Positions 44,301-47,815 of a DNA stretch of 64,000 nt are shown here, in pieces. Below the pieces are notes generated by a model. That model was given only the letters and a program-made list of their open reading frames with translations. It was not told the origin of the DNA and searched no databases. A program made the position numbers and the translations under genes. Source of the DNA: Meghimatium bilineatum (taxonomy: Eukaryota > Mollusca > Gastropoda > Stylommatophora > Philomycidae); contig CM067317.1 in the NCBI GenBank assembly GCA_034231615.1, positions 46,882,876-46,946,875 on the forward strand, in the 5' to 3' direction. Within the stretch, counting starts at the first letter, position 1, and the number at the start of each line of letters is the position of its first letter.

Positions 44301-45419
44301 TGTTGGTGTCTGCGCGTAGGACATGCCCGATGTAGGACCAAAGCGTTTTCTGATAACATCTGTGATTAAATTTTGATGTGTGTCTTCTCTGATTTTATCA
44401 TTCGATTTGAATTCACTCCAATGGGTGTGAGAACAAAGACATTTGTTCTCGAAACTCAGTAATTTCTTTTCTGAAGATAAAGAGCTTTTCCAGCTGTCAC
44501 ATCCATATGATATCACTACGTTAGATTGTTAATCAGATAATTACATTTGTTTTAGGACAAAGCTAGTGAAACGTGCTATATAAGAACCAGTCCATGAAAT
44601 AATTTTGTGACCTACGTTTTTATATATTTTTTAGGAATTAACGCTCTGGCAGCCATTACAATTGAAGACATATTGGAAAAACCACTCAAGAATGTGAAAG
44701 AAGCCACAGCTACCGCCATCACTAAAATTCTAGTTTTCCTGTACGGAATCCTTATAATAGGTCTTGCATACGTAGCCACTTCAATACACGGACCTATATC
44801 TCAGATAGCTGCAACAAGTATTGGTGTTTGGGGTGGACCTATTTTAGGAATATTTCTACTTGGAGCTTTGTGTCCGTGAACAAACAAATATGGGGCCGTG
44901 GGTGGGTGTATTGTTGCTATTATCTTCAATATGTGGATCGCTCTAGGAAATCAAATTTACGGAATAAATGAGCAACCTTTGCCGTTTCCATCTACTGAAA
45001 TGTGCTTTGGTAATAATTCTAGTAATGAGAATAATCTCACCGTCTCATGGACGCCATATATAAAAAATGATACAATAGATTCATTCGATTTTAATCTAAG
45101 AGAGGCTAACTCTCACAATTTCCGTTTCTTTCTTTATGATATCTCATTTGAATGGTATGGAGTTATCGGAACTACGCTTAGTCTCATTGTAGGCATGGTA
45201 ATTAGTTATTTCACGCGAAGATTTTCTAAATCTATTACTGATGAAAGGTTTCTTTTCCCGTTTGTTAGAAAATTTTGGATGTCAAATTTACATAATGTAA
45301 AATGTGGAAATAATGCCGAGGAAACTAAAGGAAGCTTCGAGCTTGTTAATTCTGACCCTAAAGAAAACAACACTTATAACTCTACATATCCAGCATATTG
45401 TAATGATAGGCTGCTTTGA
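7923..45419 (+). CDS. SLC5-family sodium/solute symporter gene, 7 coding exons, one internal stop
   Basis: Spliced exons give 614 codons aligning from end to end with vertebrate SLC5A8/SLC5A12 (about 610 residues). These are plasma-membrane Na+-coupled transporters of monocarboxylates and related substrates; SLC5A6 carries biotin and pantothenate. Landmarks: an N-terminal helix (HVIDYAVTV), the YLLGGRRMS loop, [34 protein letters not shown], a QSSLQR loop, STISSGINALAA (Na2-site region of helix 8; the two Ser are retained) and about 13 hydrophobic segments. NNSS and NNLT in a late extracellular loop are possible N-glycosylation sites. Intron phases run 0,0,1,2,0,1, and every donor/acceptor is GT-AG. 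The introns are filled with repeats, including two antisense LINEs. Codon 434 is TGA between CP and TNKYGA, where Trp is plausible. Start chosen: first in-frame ATG; upstream untranslated exons are not excluded. The substrate cannot be assigned from sequence. Confidence 0.9.
8405..8640 (-). mobile_element. Family B-like retroposon remnant in intron 1
   Basis: GCTGGATCTCTCTTGTAGCA, TTTCCAACAGGATATAGTA and CAGAGAACGAATG match family B at 10040-10215. The right part, CTCATCGGACCTCG to GCGGCATACCG, matches 7590-7690. Divergent and old. Confidence 0.5.
9005..9105 (-). mobile_element. Family B retroposon fragment
   Basis: CACTAGATCTATCTTGTAGCA followed by TTTCCGGCAGGAGGTAGTCT and AGAGAACG is the central segment of family B. 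The ends are not visible. Confidence 0.5.
9106..9739. other. Unannotated intron 1 sequence
   Basis: No coding, RNA or repeat structure that I can support. Confidence 0.4.
9740..10012 (-). mobile_element. Retroposon family A copy
   Basis: TTCTTCTTCTTTTGCGTTTG opens the copy and GGGCCCGGTAACACACGG closes it, the same ends as the copy at 52999-53282. Internally diverged. Confidence 0.7.
10040..10215 (-). mobile_element. Retroposon family B copy
   Basis: The plus strand starts with TTCTTCTTCTTCTTCAGC (complement of a GAA tail), then CGCTGGATCTCTCTTGTTGC, TTTCCAGCAGGATGTAATCC and GGCGCGACACATCC. Other copies lie at 28387-28555 and 30757-30935. The 3' halves of families A and B are alike, so they are related. 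Confidence 0.72.
10290..10408 (+). mobile_element. Older RTE-like LINE fragment, left part (split by the I-type LINE)
   Basis: AATAATGGTTCAGACACTTAAT continues, after the LINE ending at 14491, into AATGAGAAGGAACCC and AAGAGCATATAACA at 14501-14540. The joined text parallels 35565-35625. ACACTTAAT occurs at 10400-10408 and 14495-14503 as the duplicated target. Confidence 0.65.
10441..11208 (-). pseudogene. LINE RNase H domain and C-terminus
   Basis: [11 protein letters not shown] (first Asp), DAEIQAI (Glu) and [20 protein letters not shown] (final HxxxxNxxAD) identify RNase H type I. The third catalytic Asp position reads [12 protein letters not shown], with Gly where Asp is usual. Stops interrupt after EEYPQDI and after ISVAAK. 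The C-terminus has a CxC...H...C-like knuckle ([18 protein letters not shown]) and ends [13 protein letters not shown], residues that recur in the short derivative at 54478. Confidence 0.85.
11209..13100 (-). pseudogene. LINE reverse transcriptase region
   Basis: RT motifs in order: [45 protein letters not shown], motif [27 protein letters not shown], motif [10 protein letters not shown], then [11 protein letters not shown]. The first Asp of motif A, catalytic in all RTs, is Tyr here. A 33-bp local duplication near 12780-12815 brings in an in-frame TAA just before the RT core, and frameshifts lie near 13095 and 11905. Confidence 0.88.
13063..14322 (-). pseudogene. LINE N-terminal ORF with APE-type endonuclease
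   Basis: 419-codon open frame starting [12 protein letters not shown]. Endonuclease motifs are intact: MHWNAEGVN (Asn), CCIQETHL (Glu), [13 protein letters not shown] (Asp, Asn) and GGSDHRPVF (SDH). It nicks target DNA to prime reverse transcription. The frame is lost near 13095 where the RT linker should continue. The first ~80 residues before the endonuclease are Pro/Ser/Arg-rich with no recognised domain. Confidence 0.87.
14417..14491 (-). ncRNA. Candidate HDV-like self-cleaving ribozyme at LINE 5' end
   Basis: The first 75 nt of the LINE can be paired as a nested double pseudoknot: P1 CTCCATC/GATGGGG (one G-U), P2 GGCCAG/CTGGTC, P3 ACC/GGT and P4 TTCAGCC/GGCTGGA. The P4-P2 joiner contains CTAA, the expected place of a catalytic C. 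Length and order fit HDV-like ribozymes known at the 5' ends of some LINEs (R2, L1Tc/RIME). Folding was done by eye and activity is unproven. Confidence 0.55.
14492..14645 (+). mobile_element. Older RTE-like LINE fragment, right part
   Basis: AATGAGAAGGAACCC...AAGAGCATATAACATGAAAATAG parallels 35590-35640. [12 protein letters not shown] is the usual C-terminal basic motif. It continues the fragment at 10290-10408 across the inserted LINE. Confidence 0.65.
14765..15300 (+). mobile_element. Retroposon family D copy, A-rich tail
   Basis: Starts near GGTTCAGTACCGGATGGG. It contains CTCAGCTCGAGAACGCCTTG and GAACCAGGATTACAG, then CCGAAATCGGATGTGCTAGG. It ends with GGAGCGAACGAAGGAAAAAAAAA. The motif GGTTCAGTACCCGATGGG occurs twice, so part of the body is duplicated. 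Other copies: 34785-35230 (minus), 41325-41815 and 60370-60965. Confidence 0.78.
15516..15785 (+). CDS. SLC5-like exon 2 (codons 64-153)
   Basis: Acceptor gtgaacag|TCTGGC, donor CTGCAG|gttagt, phase 0 at both ends. Encodes [17 protein letters not shown] (family SA-T-LG-P-E-Y region), a hydrophobic helix, [15 protein letters not shown] (family S-YEYLELRF) and the next helix ending SPALALQ. The match to the family leaves little doubt. Confidence 0.93.
15860..16065 (-). pseudogene. Possible LINE endonuclease remnant
   Basis: Minus-strand text ([20 protein letters not shown]) resembles the end of some LINE endonuclease domains. There is no catalytic motif to anchor the call. Confidence 0.3.
16130..16200 (-). 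mobile_element. Penelope-type terminal fragment
   Basis: On the minus strand GATTAAGGCTTTTTTGGACG, AAATGTCGAAC resembles the GATGAAGGC...CGAAACGTC motif of the arms at 42065-43598. Short and diverged. Confidence 0.35.
16285..16565 (+). mobile_element. LINE-5'-headed short retroposon, left arm of inverted pair
   Basis: GATGATGGACAAACTAGATA, GTCCAGCCAGCAGAGGATG, AAACTAAGATTGGCCGG and CTGTCCAAGCAAGCA parallel the I-type LINE 5' UTR near 14500-14340. It ends in a GAAGGAGAAGAAG tail near 16560. It therefore combines a LINE-like head with a GAA-rich tail and has no body. Confidence 0.65.
16755..16968 (-). mobile_element. LINE-5'-headed short retroposon, right arm of inverted pair
   Basis: Inverted copy of 16285-16500, from CAGCACCTGTGCTTGCTTGG to GTGTCGTCTCAC, about 85-90% alike by eye. 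No GAA tail is seen on this copy. With the left arm it could form a ~200-bp stem in RNA. Confidence 0.65.
17035..17640 (+). pseudogene. LINE 3' end: RNase H C-terminal piece plus 3' UTR
   Basis: [16 protein letters not shown] is the last RNase H motif. It is followed by [17 protein letters not shown], a shifted [19 protein letters not shown] segment, and the non-coding tail also found at 7020-7235. A sister copy of the coding part lies at 63580-63815. This is a different family from the LINE at 10409. Confidence 0.65.
17965..18545. repeat. 34-bp minisatellite, ~17 copies
   Basis: GTTGCGAGTATAGCGTTCAT, GTTTCAGATCTAAT repeats every 34 bases (17972, 18006, ...). Copies are nearly identical; the main variants are TAGTG/TAGCG and ATCAAAT/ATCTAAT. 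This suggests recent homogenisation. Confidence 0.95.
18790..19574. repeat. 18-bp minisatellite, ~43 copies
   Basis: GTAGTAGTAAAACAGGAT repeats in 18-bp steps, with GTTGTAGT and GTAGCAGT variants. The minus strand stays open as a TTTSCF repeat of more than 270 residues; no flanking domain supports translation. Confidence 0.95.
19575..20198. other. Unannotated intron 2 sequence
   Basis: Mostly featureless. A short stretch at 20080-20130 (TTGCGGCGTCAGGGGTGGAAG) resembles 56430-56465 and may be an old LINE 3' remnant. Confidence 0.4.
20199..20510. repeat. Degenerate 37-bp tandem repeat, ~8 copies
   Basis: AGACCTGGTTGATCTTGTG, then a CACTGGTGAAACTTT-like half, recurs every ~37 bases with many substitutions. 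It is older than the neighbouring arrays and ends about 60 bp before exon 3. Confidence 0.85.
20568..20721 (+). CDS. SLC5-like exon 3
   Basis: Acceptor catcag|GCAGGA, donor AAAG|gtgctt; enters in phase 0 and leaves in phase 1. Encodes [20 protein letters not shown], then [20 protein letters not shown]. This matches the highly conserved GG-KAVIWTDVFQ segment of SLC5 transporters. Confidence 0.93.
20808..20853. repeat. (TA)n microsatellite
   Basis: About 43 bases of pure TA alternation, directly followed by a LINE 3' fragment. Confidence 0.95.
20850..21410 (+). pseudogene. RTE-type LINE 3' fragment
   Basis: [40 protein letters not shown] and [14 protein letters not shown]-type text are the C-terminal signature of BovB/RTE-like polyproteins. 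The block is interrupted at about 21010-21165 by unrelated sequence. Stops and frameshifts are present. Confidence 0.7.
21568..22228. repeat. 22-bp minisatellite, ~30 copies
   Basis: CTATTAGCCATCTACGAACTAT with TTTATT, CTAATA and ATTATC variants, in strict 22-bp steps. Ends about 320 bp before exon 4. Confidence 0.95.
22229..22320 (+). repeat. Dispersed ~90-bp repeat (second copy at 36904-36995)
   Basis: GTGGACATAATTCTAACTGA, ATTTTCAAAAGTGGATGTAAC and AACACACACATATAT recur at 36904-36995. Possibly the end of a larger element; nature unknown. Confidence 0.6.
22552..22693 (+). CDS. SLC5-like exon 4
   Basis: Acceptor actctgag|GCAACT, donor GCTTG|gtaatt; enters phase 1, leaves phase 2. Encodes [20 protein letters not shown] and [20 protein letters not shown], matching the family GGR-NF-DFNP-P--RHTFW region. 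The W codon at its end is split with exon 5. The donor sits about 13 bases before a 2.5-kb satellite. Confidence 0.92.
22706..25222. repeat. 2.5-kb 17-bp satellite with 31-bp punctuating unit
   Basis: TTATATCTTGTATATTG (17 bp) alternates with a 31-bp variant containing CGTATGTTACACTGTCTC. Near 24500-25000 it settles into a regular 48-bp (17+31) higher-order unit. The first partial unit (TTAGTATGTCATACTGTCTC) is in the intron right after the exon 4 donor, so the array probably grew from intronic sequence. All three plus frames are open for more than 820 codons because the unit has no stop in any frame. They are not genes. Confidence 0.95.
25453..25840. mobile_element. Foldback/MITE-like element with ~120-bp inverted arms
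   Basis: The left arm (TTCTTGAGACTAGCG...GATGCGATTTTGACA, 25453-25580) pairs with the right arm (TGTCTTGACAAAATCGCATC...GTCTCAAGAA, 25708-25840). Both contain TTTTTCCGTACTTGACTAAC in opposite sense, with about 130 bp between them. TCATGGATTCAT occurs just left (about 25442-25453) and again near 25883-25894, a possible duplication that would place the right edge beyond the arm. No transposase. Confidence 0.7.
25895..26520. other. Unannotated intron 4 sequence
   Basis: No coding or repeat feature that I can support. Confidence 0.4.
26530..26713. mobile_element. hAT-type MITE, 184 bp, 8-bp TSD
   Basis: Terminal inverted repeats CAGTGCCGGATTTA and TAAATCTGGCCCTG. The 8 bp GTGACGGG flank both ends exactly (26522-26529 and 26714-26721). 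An 8-bp duplication with CAG...CTG ends is the hAT signature. The interior has GGGGCCCC-rich text and a small duplication (CCCATATCTCAAATAGCTTA twice). Non-autonomous. Confidence 0.85.
26905..27135. repeat. CAT/CAC trinucleotide and 27-bp repeat
   Basis: (CAT)n and (CAC)n mixtures in which ACTATTGCCACCACGACC plus ATCATCATC recurs four to five times as a 27-bp unit. It runs straight into the 12-bp array. Confidence 0.88.
27148..28270. repeat. 12-bp satellite, ~94 copies
   Basis: GATGTTACAACT repeats, with the variant GATGTTAAAACG at intervals that themselves recur and a rarer GACGTTACAACT preceding it. One plus frame is open for 377 codons (MLQL repeat), as expected of a period divisible by 3; no gene. 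Confidence 0.95.
28387..28555 (-). mobile_element. Retroposon family B copy
   Basis: TTCTTCTTCTTCTTCAGCG, CTGCTGGATCTCCC, TTTCCAGTAGGATGTATG and TTGTGTCGTCGTTTTATTTG follow family B order. Sits 380 bp before exon 5. Confidence 0.72.
28556..28936. other. Intron 4 end, no feature seen
   Basis: AT-rich with a polypyrimidine-containing stretch leading to the exon 5 acceptor. Nothing else supported. Confidence 0.4.
28937..29108 (+). CDS. SLC5-like exon 5
   Basis: Acceptor catatcag|GCTTGG, donor TTTCAG|gtatga; enters phase 2, leaves phase 0. Encodes [18 protein letters not shown] (family YGVNQSQVQRYISCKS), then a long helix [20 protein letters not shown] and AHVQCDPF (family CDP). An ATG lies inside the exon (28984), but the homology clearly starts upstream of it. 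Confidence 0.92.
29285..29560 (+). pseudogene. LINE C-terminal remnant
   Basis: [20 protein letters not shown] and [18 protein letters not shown] resemble the basic end of RTE-like polyproteins (RRQ-LK-FGH-SRL...GRPRKRW). Out-of-frame pieces, no RT. Confidence 0.5.
29675..30030 (+). mobile_element. Family C retroposon, diverged
   Basis: CAGCCCCAGGGTTAGAAGAT, AACCAAGATCCTAAA and GTTGCACCCTGGAAC match family C positions 40-110. The rest is only loosely alike. Older than the copy at 5928. Confidence 0.6.
30430..30645 (-). mobile_element. tRNA-derived SINE (class II tRNA-like head), copy 1
   Basis: On the minus strand it begins GGTGGCGCATGGCCGAGAGG (A-box region as in tRNA-Leu/Ser). GAGTTCGATCCC (B box, 30571-30582 complement) follows, then a body ending near GTAAAATGCAGTATTGACAG. 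Second copy at 33462-33676. Confidence 0.8.
30757..30935 (+). mobile_element. Retroposon family B copy, GAA tail
   Basis: CGAAGACGGATGTTTCAGGC, AACGCATTTCCATTATCTGG and ACTACATCCTGCTGGAAATC precede GTTTGAGAATGAACGCTGAC, then GAGGAAGAAGAAGAAG. This plus-strand copy shows that the GAA run is the 3' tail. Confidence 0.75.
31135..31264 (+). CDS. SLC5-like exon 6
   Basis: Acceptor atcaacag|GCTGGT, donor CATCTG|gtaagt; enters phase 0, leaves phase 1. Encodes [39 protein letters not shown]. The final STISS segment is helix 8 with the two hydroxyl residues of the Na2 site. Confidence 0.93.
31370..31530. repeat. GATGATG-rich simple repeat
   Basis: Impure (GAT)n/(GGT)n run right after exon 6. Frames read as poly-Asp or poly-Met. 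No gene. Confidence 0.8.
31654..31938. repeat. 40-bp minisatellite, ~7 copies
   Basis: GTGTCATTCTCAGGTGACTT, GTAGTCAATGCTGTTGTAAA in 40-bp steps (31654, 31694, ...). Very few differences between copies. Confidence 0.95.
31939..32699. other. Unannotated intron 6 sequence
   Basis: No supported feature. A small inverted CTTCAAGAAAAAGATC / AAGAAAGAGG region and a poly-C run at 32430 are probably chance. Confidence 0.35.
32700..32945 (-). mobile_element. tRNA-derived SINE, second type
   Basis: Read on the minus strand: GGGGAGCCGCGTAGCGCATA (A-box-like TAGCGCATATGGG) and GGGTTCATTCCCC (B box with A to T at one site), then a 150-bp body ending near ACATCTCACACCCCTAC. Single copy in the window, ends unclear. 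Confidence 0.6.
33100..33215. repeat. 27-bp tandem repeat, 4 copies
   Basis: AGAATCATGGTTTGTCATTC plus ATTCAAC, four units with small changes. Confidence 0.92.
33462..33676 (-). mobile_element. tRNA-derived SINE (class II tRNA-like head), copy 2, with TSD
   Basis: Same family as 30430-30645, with B box GAGTTCGATCCCC complemented at 33611-33623. AATCATCTTC occurs at 33452-33461 and 33677-33686, a clear 10-bp target-site duplication that fixes both ends. Confidence 0.86.
33908..33990. repeat. 15-bp tandem repeat
   Basis: GAATATGAATAACGT repeated about five times with point changes. Confidence 0.9.
34085..34740. repeat. 40-bp minisatellite, ~16 copies
   Basis: GTATGCACACTCCTCGACAA, TGACTCTAGGAGCACGAGAT. 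Variant units (AGACGT, AGGAACAAG lacking CTC) recur in the same order near 34440-34500 and 34640-34700, so a multi-unit block was duplicated. Confidence 0.95.
34785..35230 (-). mobile_element. Retroposon family D copy
   Basis: Minus-strand order matches 14765-15300. CGATTTCGGCATGTCTTGAC, GGGTGGGCTACCCTAGCCTG and CATCGAGTACTGAACC are its complemented landmarks. The tail side abuts the 40-bp array. Confidence 0.75.
35530..35835 (+). pseudogene. LINE 3' end (C-terminal tail plus UTR)
   Basis: AAGAGCATATAACACAAGAA, GAAAACGGTGGATAGAAAAC and CCCACCCCTACGCTTAACGG. The text ([20 protein letters not shown]) is shared with 47199-47410 and partly with 14501-14640. At least three copies of one LINE 3' end in the window. 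Confidence 0.65.
35880..36005 (-). mobile_element. Family D fragment next to family C
   Basis: CATCGGGTACTGAACCTTTTC and CTCGACAGTAGAATTGGGCC match family D (minus). Together with 36050-36465 it gives the C-then-D order also seen at 59861-60965. Confidence 0.6.
36050..36465 (-). mobile_element. Family C retroposon copy
   Basis: CAAACCCTGGGTCCGCCGAG, CAGGGTGTACCACGAGGAGG, GGCCGCCCCTCCAATGCTTC and GCCCTCTAGCGGTGTGC are complemented family C blocks in order. Confidence 0.72.
36607..36896 (+). mobile_element. tRNA-derived SINE, 290 bp, 11-bp TSD
   Basis: The head starts GGTAGCCTTGTGGATAGTGA (A box TAGCCTTGTGG, 36609-36619). GGTTCGAAACC, a perfect B box, lies at 36660-36670. The body includes TGTAAATGAGTACCTGGCGC and AGGGAAGGTAAA. 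TACTGTTAAGC flanks both ends (36596-36606 and 36897-36907). Transcribed by pol III if active. Confidence 0.9.
36904..36995 (+). repeat. Dispersed ~90-bp repeat (copy of 22229-22320)
   Basis: GGACATAATTCTAACTGAAT through AACACACACATATA, matching the intron 3 copy. The SINE above inserted at its left edge. Confidence 0.6.
37240..37460. repeat. (TG)n/(TGCG)n microsatellite
   Basis: Impure TG, TGCG and TGTA run. Frames on both strands look like Cys/Val or His/Thr repeats and are not genes. (GT)n runs can adopt Z-DNA. Confidence 0.92.
37461..38357. other. Unannotated intron 6 sequence
   Basis: Nothing supported. Short TAGTTAGTTAG and (TA)n runs at 37930-37960. Confidence 0.4.
38376..39963 (-). 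pseudogene. RTE reverse transcriptase and C-terminal domain
   Basis: In element order: [53 protein letters not shown], motif [33 protein letters not shown], motif [13 protein letters not shown]. The tail includes [38 protein letters not shown] and [15 protein letters not shown]. The catalytic Asp residues are present (YTDD instead of the commoner YADD). Frame breaks lie near 39340 and 38730. Confidence 0.87.
39994..41077 (-). pseudogene. RTE endonuclease and linker
   Basis: Endonuclease motifs: [13 protein letters not shown] (Asp, Asn), [12 protein letters not shown] and CNSDHVPVV (SDH), followed by the linker of 174 codons ([20 protein letters not shown]). Frame changes near 40490. The N-terminal motif ([20 protein letters not shown] ... 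INILGL) is at 41815-41975, beyond the insertion. Confidence 0.87.
41077..41198 (-). repeat. Local triplication (~54 bp) inside LINE endonuclease
   Basis: GATACTATACTACCTGCTCC, CAGCCATCTCATCTCACATA, GACCTAGTATGGT occurs about two and a half times. The unit encodes the CEMRW (catalytic Glu) neighbourhood of the endonuclease, so coding sequence was tandemly amplified before the SINE landed in it. Confidence 0.8.
41198..41815 (+). mobile_element. 28S rRNA-headed retroposon (family D body, A-rich tail)
   Basis: 41198-41324 (CTTCGATGTCGGCTCTTCCT ... GTTAGTTTTACCCTACTGATG) is the large-subunit rRNA segment just after the sarcin-ricin region, with essentially no change from animal 28S. It is fused to family D from CTCAGCTCGAGAACGCC onward and ends GGAGCGAACGAAAAACAAAC. 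Other family D copies have a different head at this point. LINE sequence resumes immediately after the tail. The chimera could form by template switching during LINE-driven reverse transcription, or it may be an rRNA-headed SINE family (SINE28-like). Confidence 0.85.
42065..43598. mobile_element. Penelope-like inverted-arm element, 14-bp TSD
   Basis: The left arm (42138-42370) and right arm (43367-43598) are ~230-bp near-identical inverted repeats. CCTTTGACTAAATA occurs at 42051-42064 and 43599-43612 as target-site duplication. Each arm contains CTGATGA...CGAAACGTC (43492-43516 plus strand; 42221-42246 minus strand), the core wording of hammerhead-bearing Penelope-like terminal repeats, though stem III is not evident. 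The ~1-kb interior is pyrimidine-rich with no RT, so the element is non-autonomous. High arm identity implies recent insertion or gene conversion. Confidence 0.65.
43613..44094. other. Unannotated intron 6 sequence
   Basis: No supported feature. The stretch to about 43990 may be the 5' UTR of the RTE-type LINE, split off by the inverted-arm element. Confidence 0.35.
44095..44520 (-). pseudogene. LINE 3' fragment, just before exon 7
   Basis: Minus strand: [40 protein letters not shown] resembles YGCESWTL--EKRI-AFE-KCLRR of RTE-like elements. The end (TTGGAGAGATCTGACCTCTG) is shared with 54335-54360. Confidence 0.6.
44635..45419 (+). CDS. SLC5-like exon 7 (last), with internal TGA
   Basis: Acceptor tttttag|GAATTA; enters phase 1. 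Encodes [20 protein letters not shown] (family INALAAVTVEDL), [17 protein letters not shown], then TGA, then [20 protein letters not shown], a glycosylatable loop ([15 protein letters not shown]) and a final helix before a ~60-residue cytoplasmic tail ending CNDRLL. The frame on both sides of the TGA is open and conserved, so one base separates it from an intact ORF. Confidence 0.92.
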
Positions 45420-45759
45420 TTGTAAGATTTCACACATATGTTTCGATCATATGTGTAAATTGTTGGTTATTGTTGAAAGCAACCCTTTCGGATAAAGATT
45501 GTGACGAAATTCTGACAAAAGCACATGTTCTTCTCAGGCGTGTAACTGGGACTTATCGCTCTATTAAACTATTTAATGTTTTTCATGACAAAAATATTAT
45601 TACGGAATATTTTTAAAGTATGTGATTCGGGTATGCACAATTTATATTTTATTTTTAGAAAAGTTGCATATTAATGTTTCTATTGGCGTGGTACCCTTTT
45701 CTCTATAAATTGATTTTTGCAGGGAAAGAAGTATATTTTGTACAATAATTGAATGCAGA

Positions 45760-45765
45760 AATAAA
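45760..45765 (+). promoter_or_regulatory. Candidate poly(A) signal AATAAA
   Basis: AATAAA in GCAGAAATAAACTAAAG, 341 bp after the stop codon of the SLC5-like gene and before the next repeat. Confidence 0.55.
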
Positions 45766-45839
45766 CTAAAGTGGTATCAATGCTGAATATTTCATGTTAT
45801 AGAACTAACTACAGTGTAACTGAATATGAAACAGCAGTT

Positions 45840-46060
45840 ATATTACGTATTATTTCCAGAAGGTAGTCTTTCTTAAGAATCCTATGAAAACCAGGGGTCT
45901 CTGGCAAGTTGTCCCACTTTCTCTAGCGACATGTGCATGCATTTCTGAATATCTCTTGTCCACCGACGTCTTGGTCGGCCTCTGCCTACTGCCATATATT
46001 ACCTCCTCCAACATTACTATTTCCATGTCATCGTGTATCTGTACATAAAAAAACACAACC
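45840..46060 (-). pseudogene. LINE C-terminal remnant
   Basis: Minus-strand GRPRRRW-like text (GSRQRPTKTSVDKRYSEMHA, HVARESGTTCQRP) resembles the ends of RTE-like ORFs. Short. Confidence 0.4.
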
Positions 46061-46514
46061 AACTCCCTTATTAATATTGTGTTTAAAAGCCAGCCTTTTT
46101 TTTAACGTGGATTTATTTAAAATATACATTGTAGAATTCACAAAACTGTTTTATTTGCACAATATTTTGGGGAAAAAATGCTTTTAGAAATTTAACAGAT
46201 GATGACGATATATGAGTCTAAATGGTTTATTGTAAAACTATTACACTGTGTAATATAGTGTAATTTAGGGATATTAGGTCAGGTCTTAAAGCATAGATGG
46301 GTAAGGGAGGGGGTTATGGATGCATATTTAATCCCTGAAGAGAGGTATTCCATGGTTACTAACACATTATTACCATGCCTTGCCAGATGCACGGCACTCA
46401 CTTCGAGGGCCAACTATCTTAGTATTCTTTTATCAGACCTGTTGACACATTTTAAGTGATGACACATCTAGAATTTCCTGTCAACAAGGAGTCTGTCACA
46501 GAAGGACAAAGGAG
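46061..46514. other. Unannotated spacer
   Basis: AT-rich, no supported feature. Confidence 0.4.
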
Positions 46515-47060
46515 CCATGTCTGTTGGTCTGCATTTCTTCCTCATCCAAAGAGATTCTTCTTCTCATGGTTCATGTCGTGTGAGGTTTGTTAGCATGTCT
46601 TCCCACAGAATTCTATTTTCGTGTGTTGTCAATCATGTCTGGTACCGATGTTCTCCCATGCCACCATGTCGTGTGAGGTTCTTTAGCATGTCTTCCCACA
46701 AAATTCTATTTTCGTGTGTTGTCAATCATGTCTGGTACCGATGTTCTCCCACGCCACCATGTCGTGTGAGGTTTGTTAGCACGTCTTCCCACAGAATTCC
46801 ATTTGGTGTGTTGTCAATCATGTCTTGTACCGATGTTCCCCCATGCCACCATGCCAGGTTGTCAAGAATTTTCGCTCCTGGTCTTCCCCACATTTCTTGC
46901 TCTTGAACTTACCTGTTGTTACAAAGTGTTCCATCTTTCCTCTTCTAATGATGTGTCCAAAAAATGTGAACTGTCTCTTTCTGATTCAGGTAAGCAGCTC
47001 TCTTTTTGAATCAACTTCTTTCAAGATTAATTTCTTTCAATATGTAACACGTTTTCTTTT
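46515..47060 (-). pseudogene. LINE 3' fragment with 93-bp internal triplication
   Basis: Minus strand: RQFTFFGHIIRRGKMEHFVT plus a GRPRS-like end. The segment TCGTGTGAGGTTTGTTAGCA... recurs at 46576, 46669 and 46762, exactly 93 bp (31 codons) apart, so the coding frame was preserved when it was triplicated. Confidence 0.65.
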
Positions 47061-47198
47061 GGTTTTTTGTTATTAGTGTCCACGTTTGACATTGGTAGCA
47101 TAGTGATGGTATGATAATCGTTTTATAAAGTTCAGTTTTGGTGTTCATATTCACATATTTGTTTTTGAAAATAAGAGACATCTGCTCCAAAATCTAGT

Positions 47199-47410
47199 AT
47201 GCTATGTCGTCCGGGCACAAGACCATAGGTAGACCAAGAGAACGGTGGATAGAAAACATTAAGATAGCCTTGAACAAACATGAGCTAAATGCAACCTCGG
47301 CGACAAATCTGCCATTAGAACGTCAGCTTAAGCGCCCACCCCTACGCTTAACGGCAAGTGTAAATGCGATTAGCAATCATTCACCTGTATTGACAATAGA
47401 CAATAAAAAA
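47199..47410 (+). pseudogene. LINE 3' end copy
   Basis: GAACGGTGGATAGAAAACAT and CCCACCCCTACGCTTAACGG match 35660-35800 closely. Confidence 0.65.
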
Positions 47411-47589
47411 TACTGCTAGCATAATTTTGTGTAATATTAATTTCTTGATGTCCTTTTTCCATGCATAAAATGTAACCAAAATATTGTGTTCAAAATTGCT
47501 AATATAATTCGAACTCTAAGCACGGCATAAAAGATCGGTTTTTAGGATACCAATAGAATTATTTTTGTTTTAATGTTCAAACTACTGTT

Positions 47590-47815
47590 AGTAATCAGGA
47601 TGTAGTCCGGAGAATGGAATGAATTATGTGGTTATTTGCTGCACGACTGCATGCAGCATATGCGCCTTTGAGTTATGGGCGAGATTTAGGGATGTTGAAT
47701 CTTCCTCTCCCTCCTCCCGCTTAAACAAATCACAACTGAACTGTTATGTGATGGAAGAAATGTATCTACCCCCAAGCCTCCTCCGTCACATCTTGAGACA
47801 TGCATGAAAGGAAAA
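47590..47815 (-). mobile_element. Family A retroposon, partial
   Basis: AGGATGTAGTCCGGAGAATGG and TATGCGCCTTTGAGTTATGG match family A. The tail end is missing. Confidence 0.55.
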
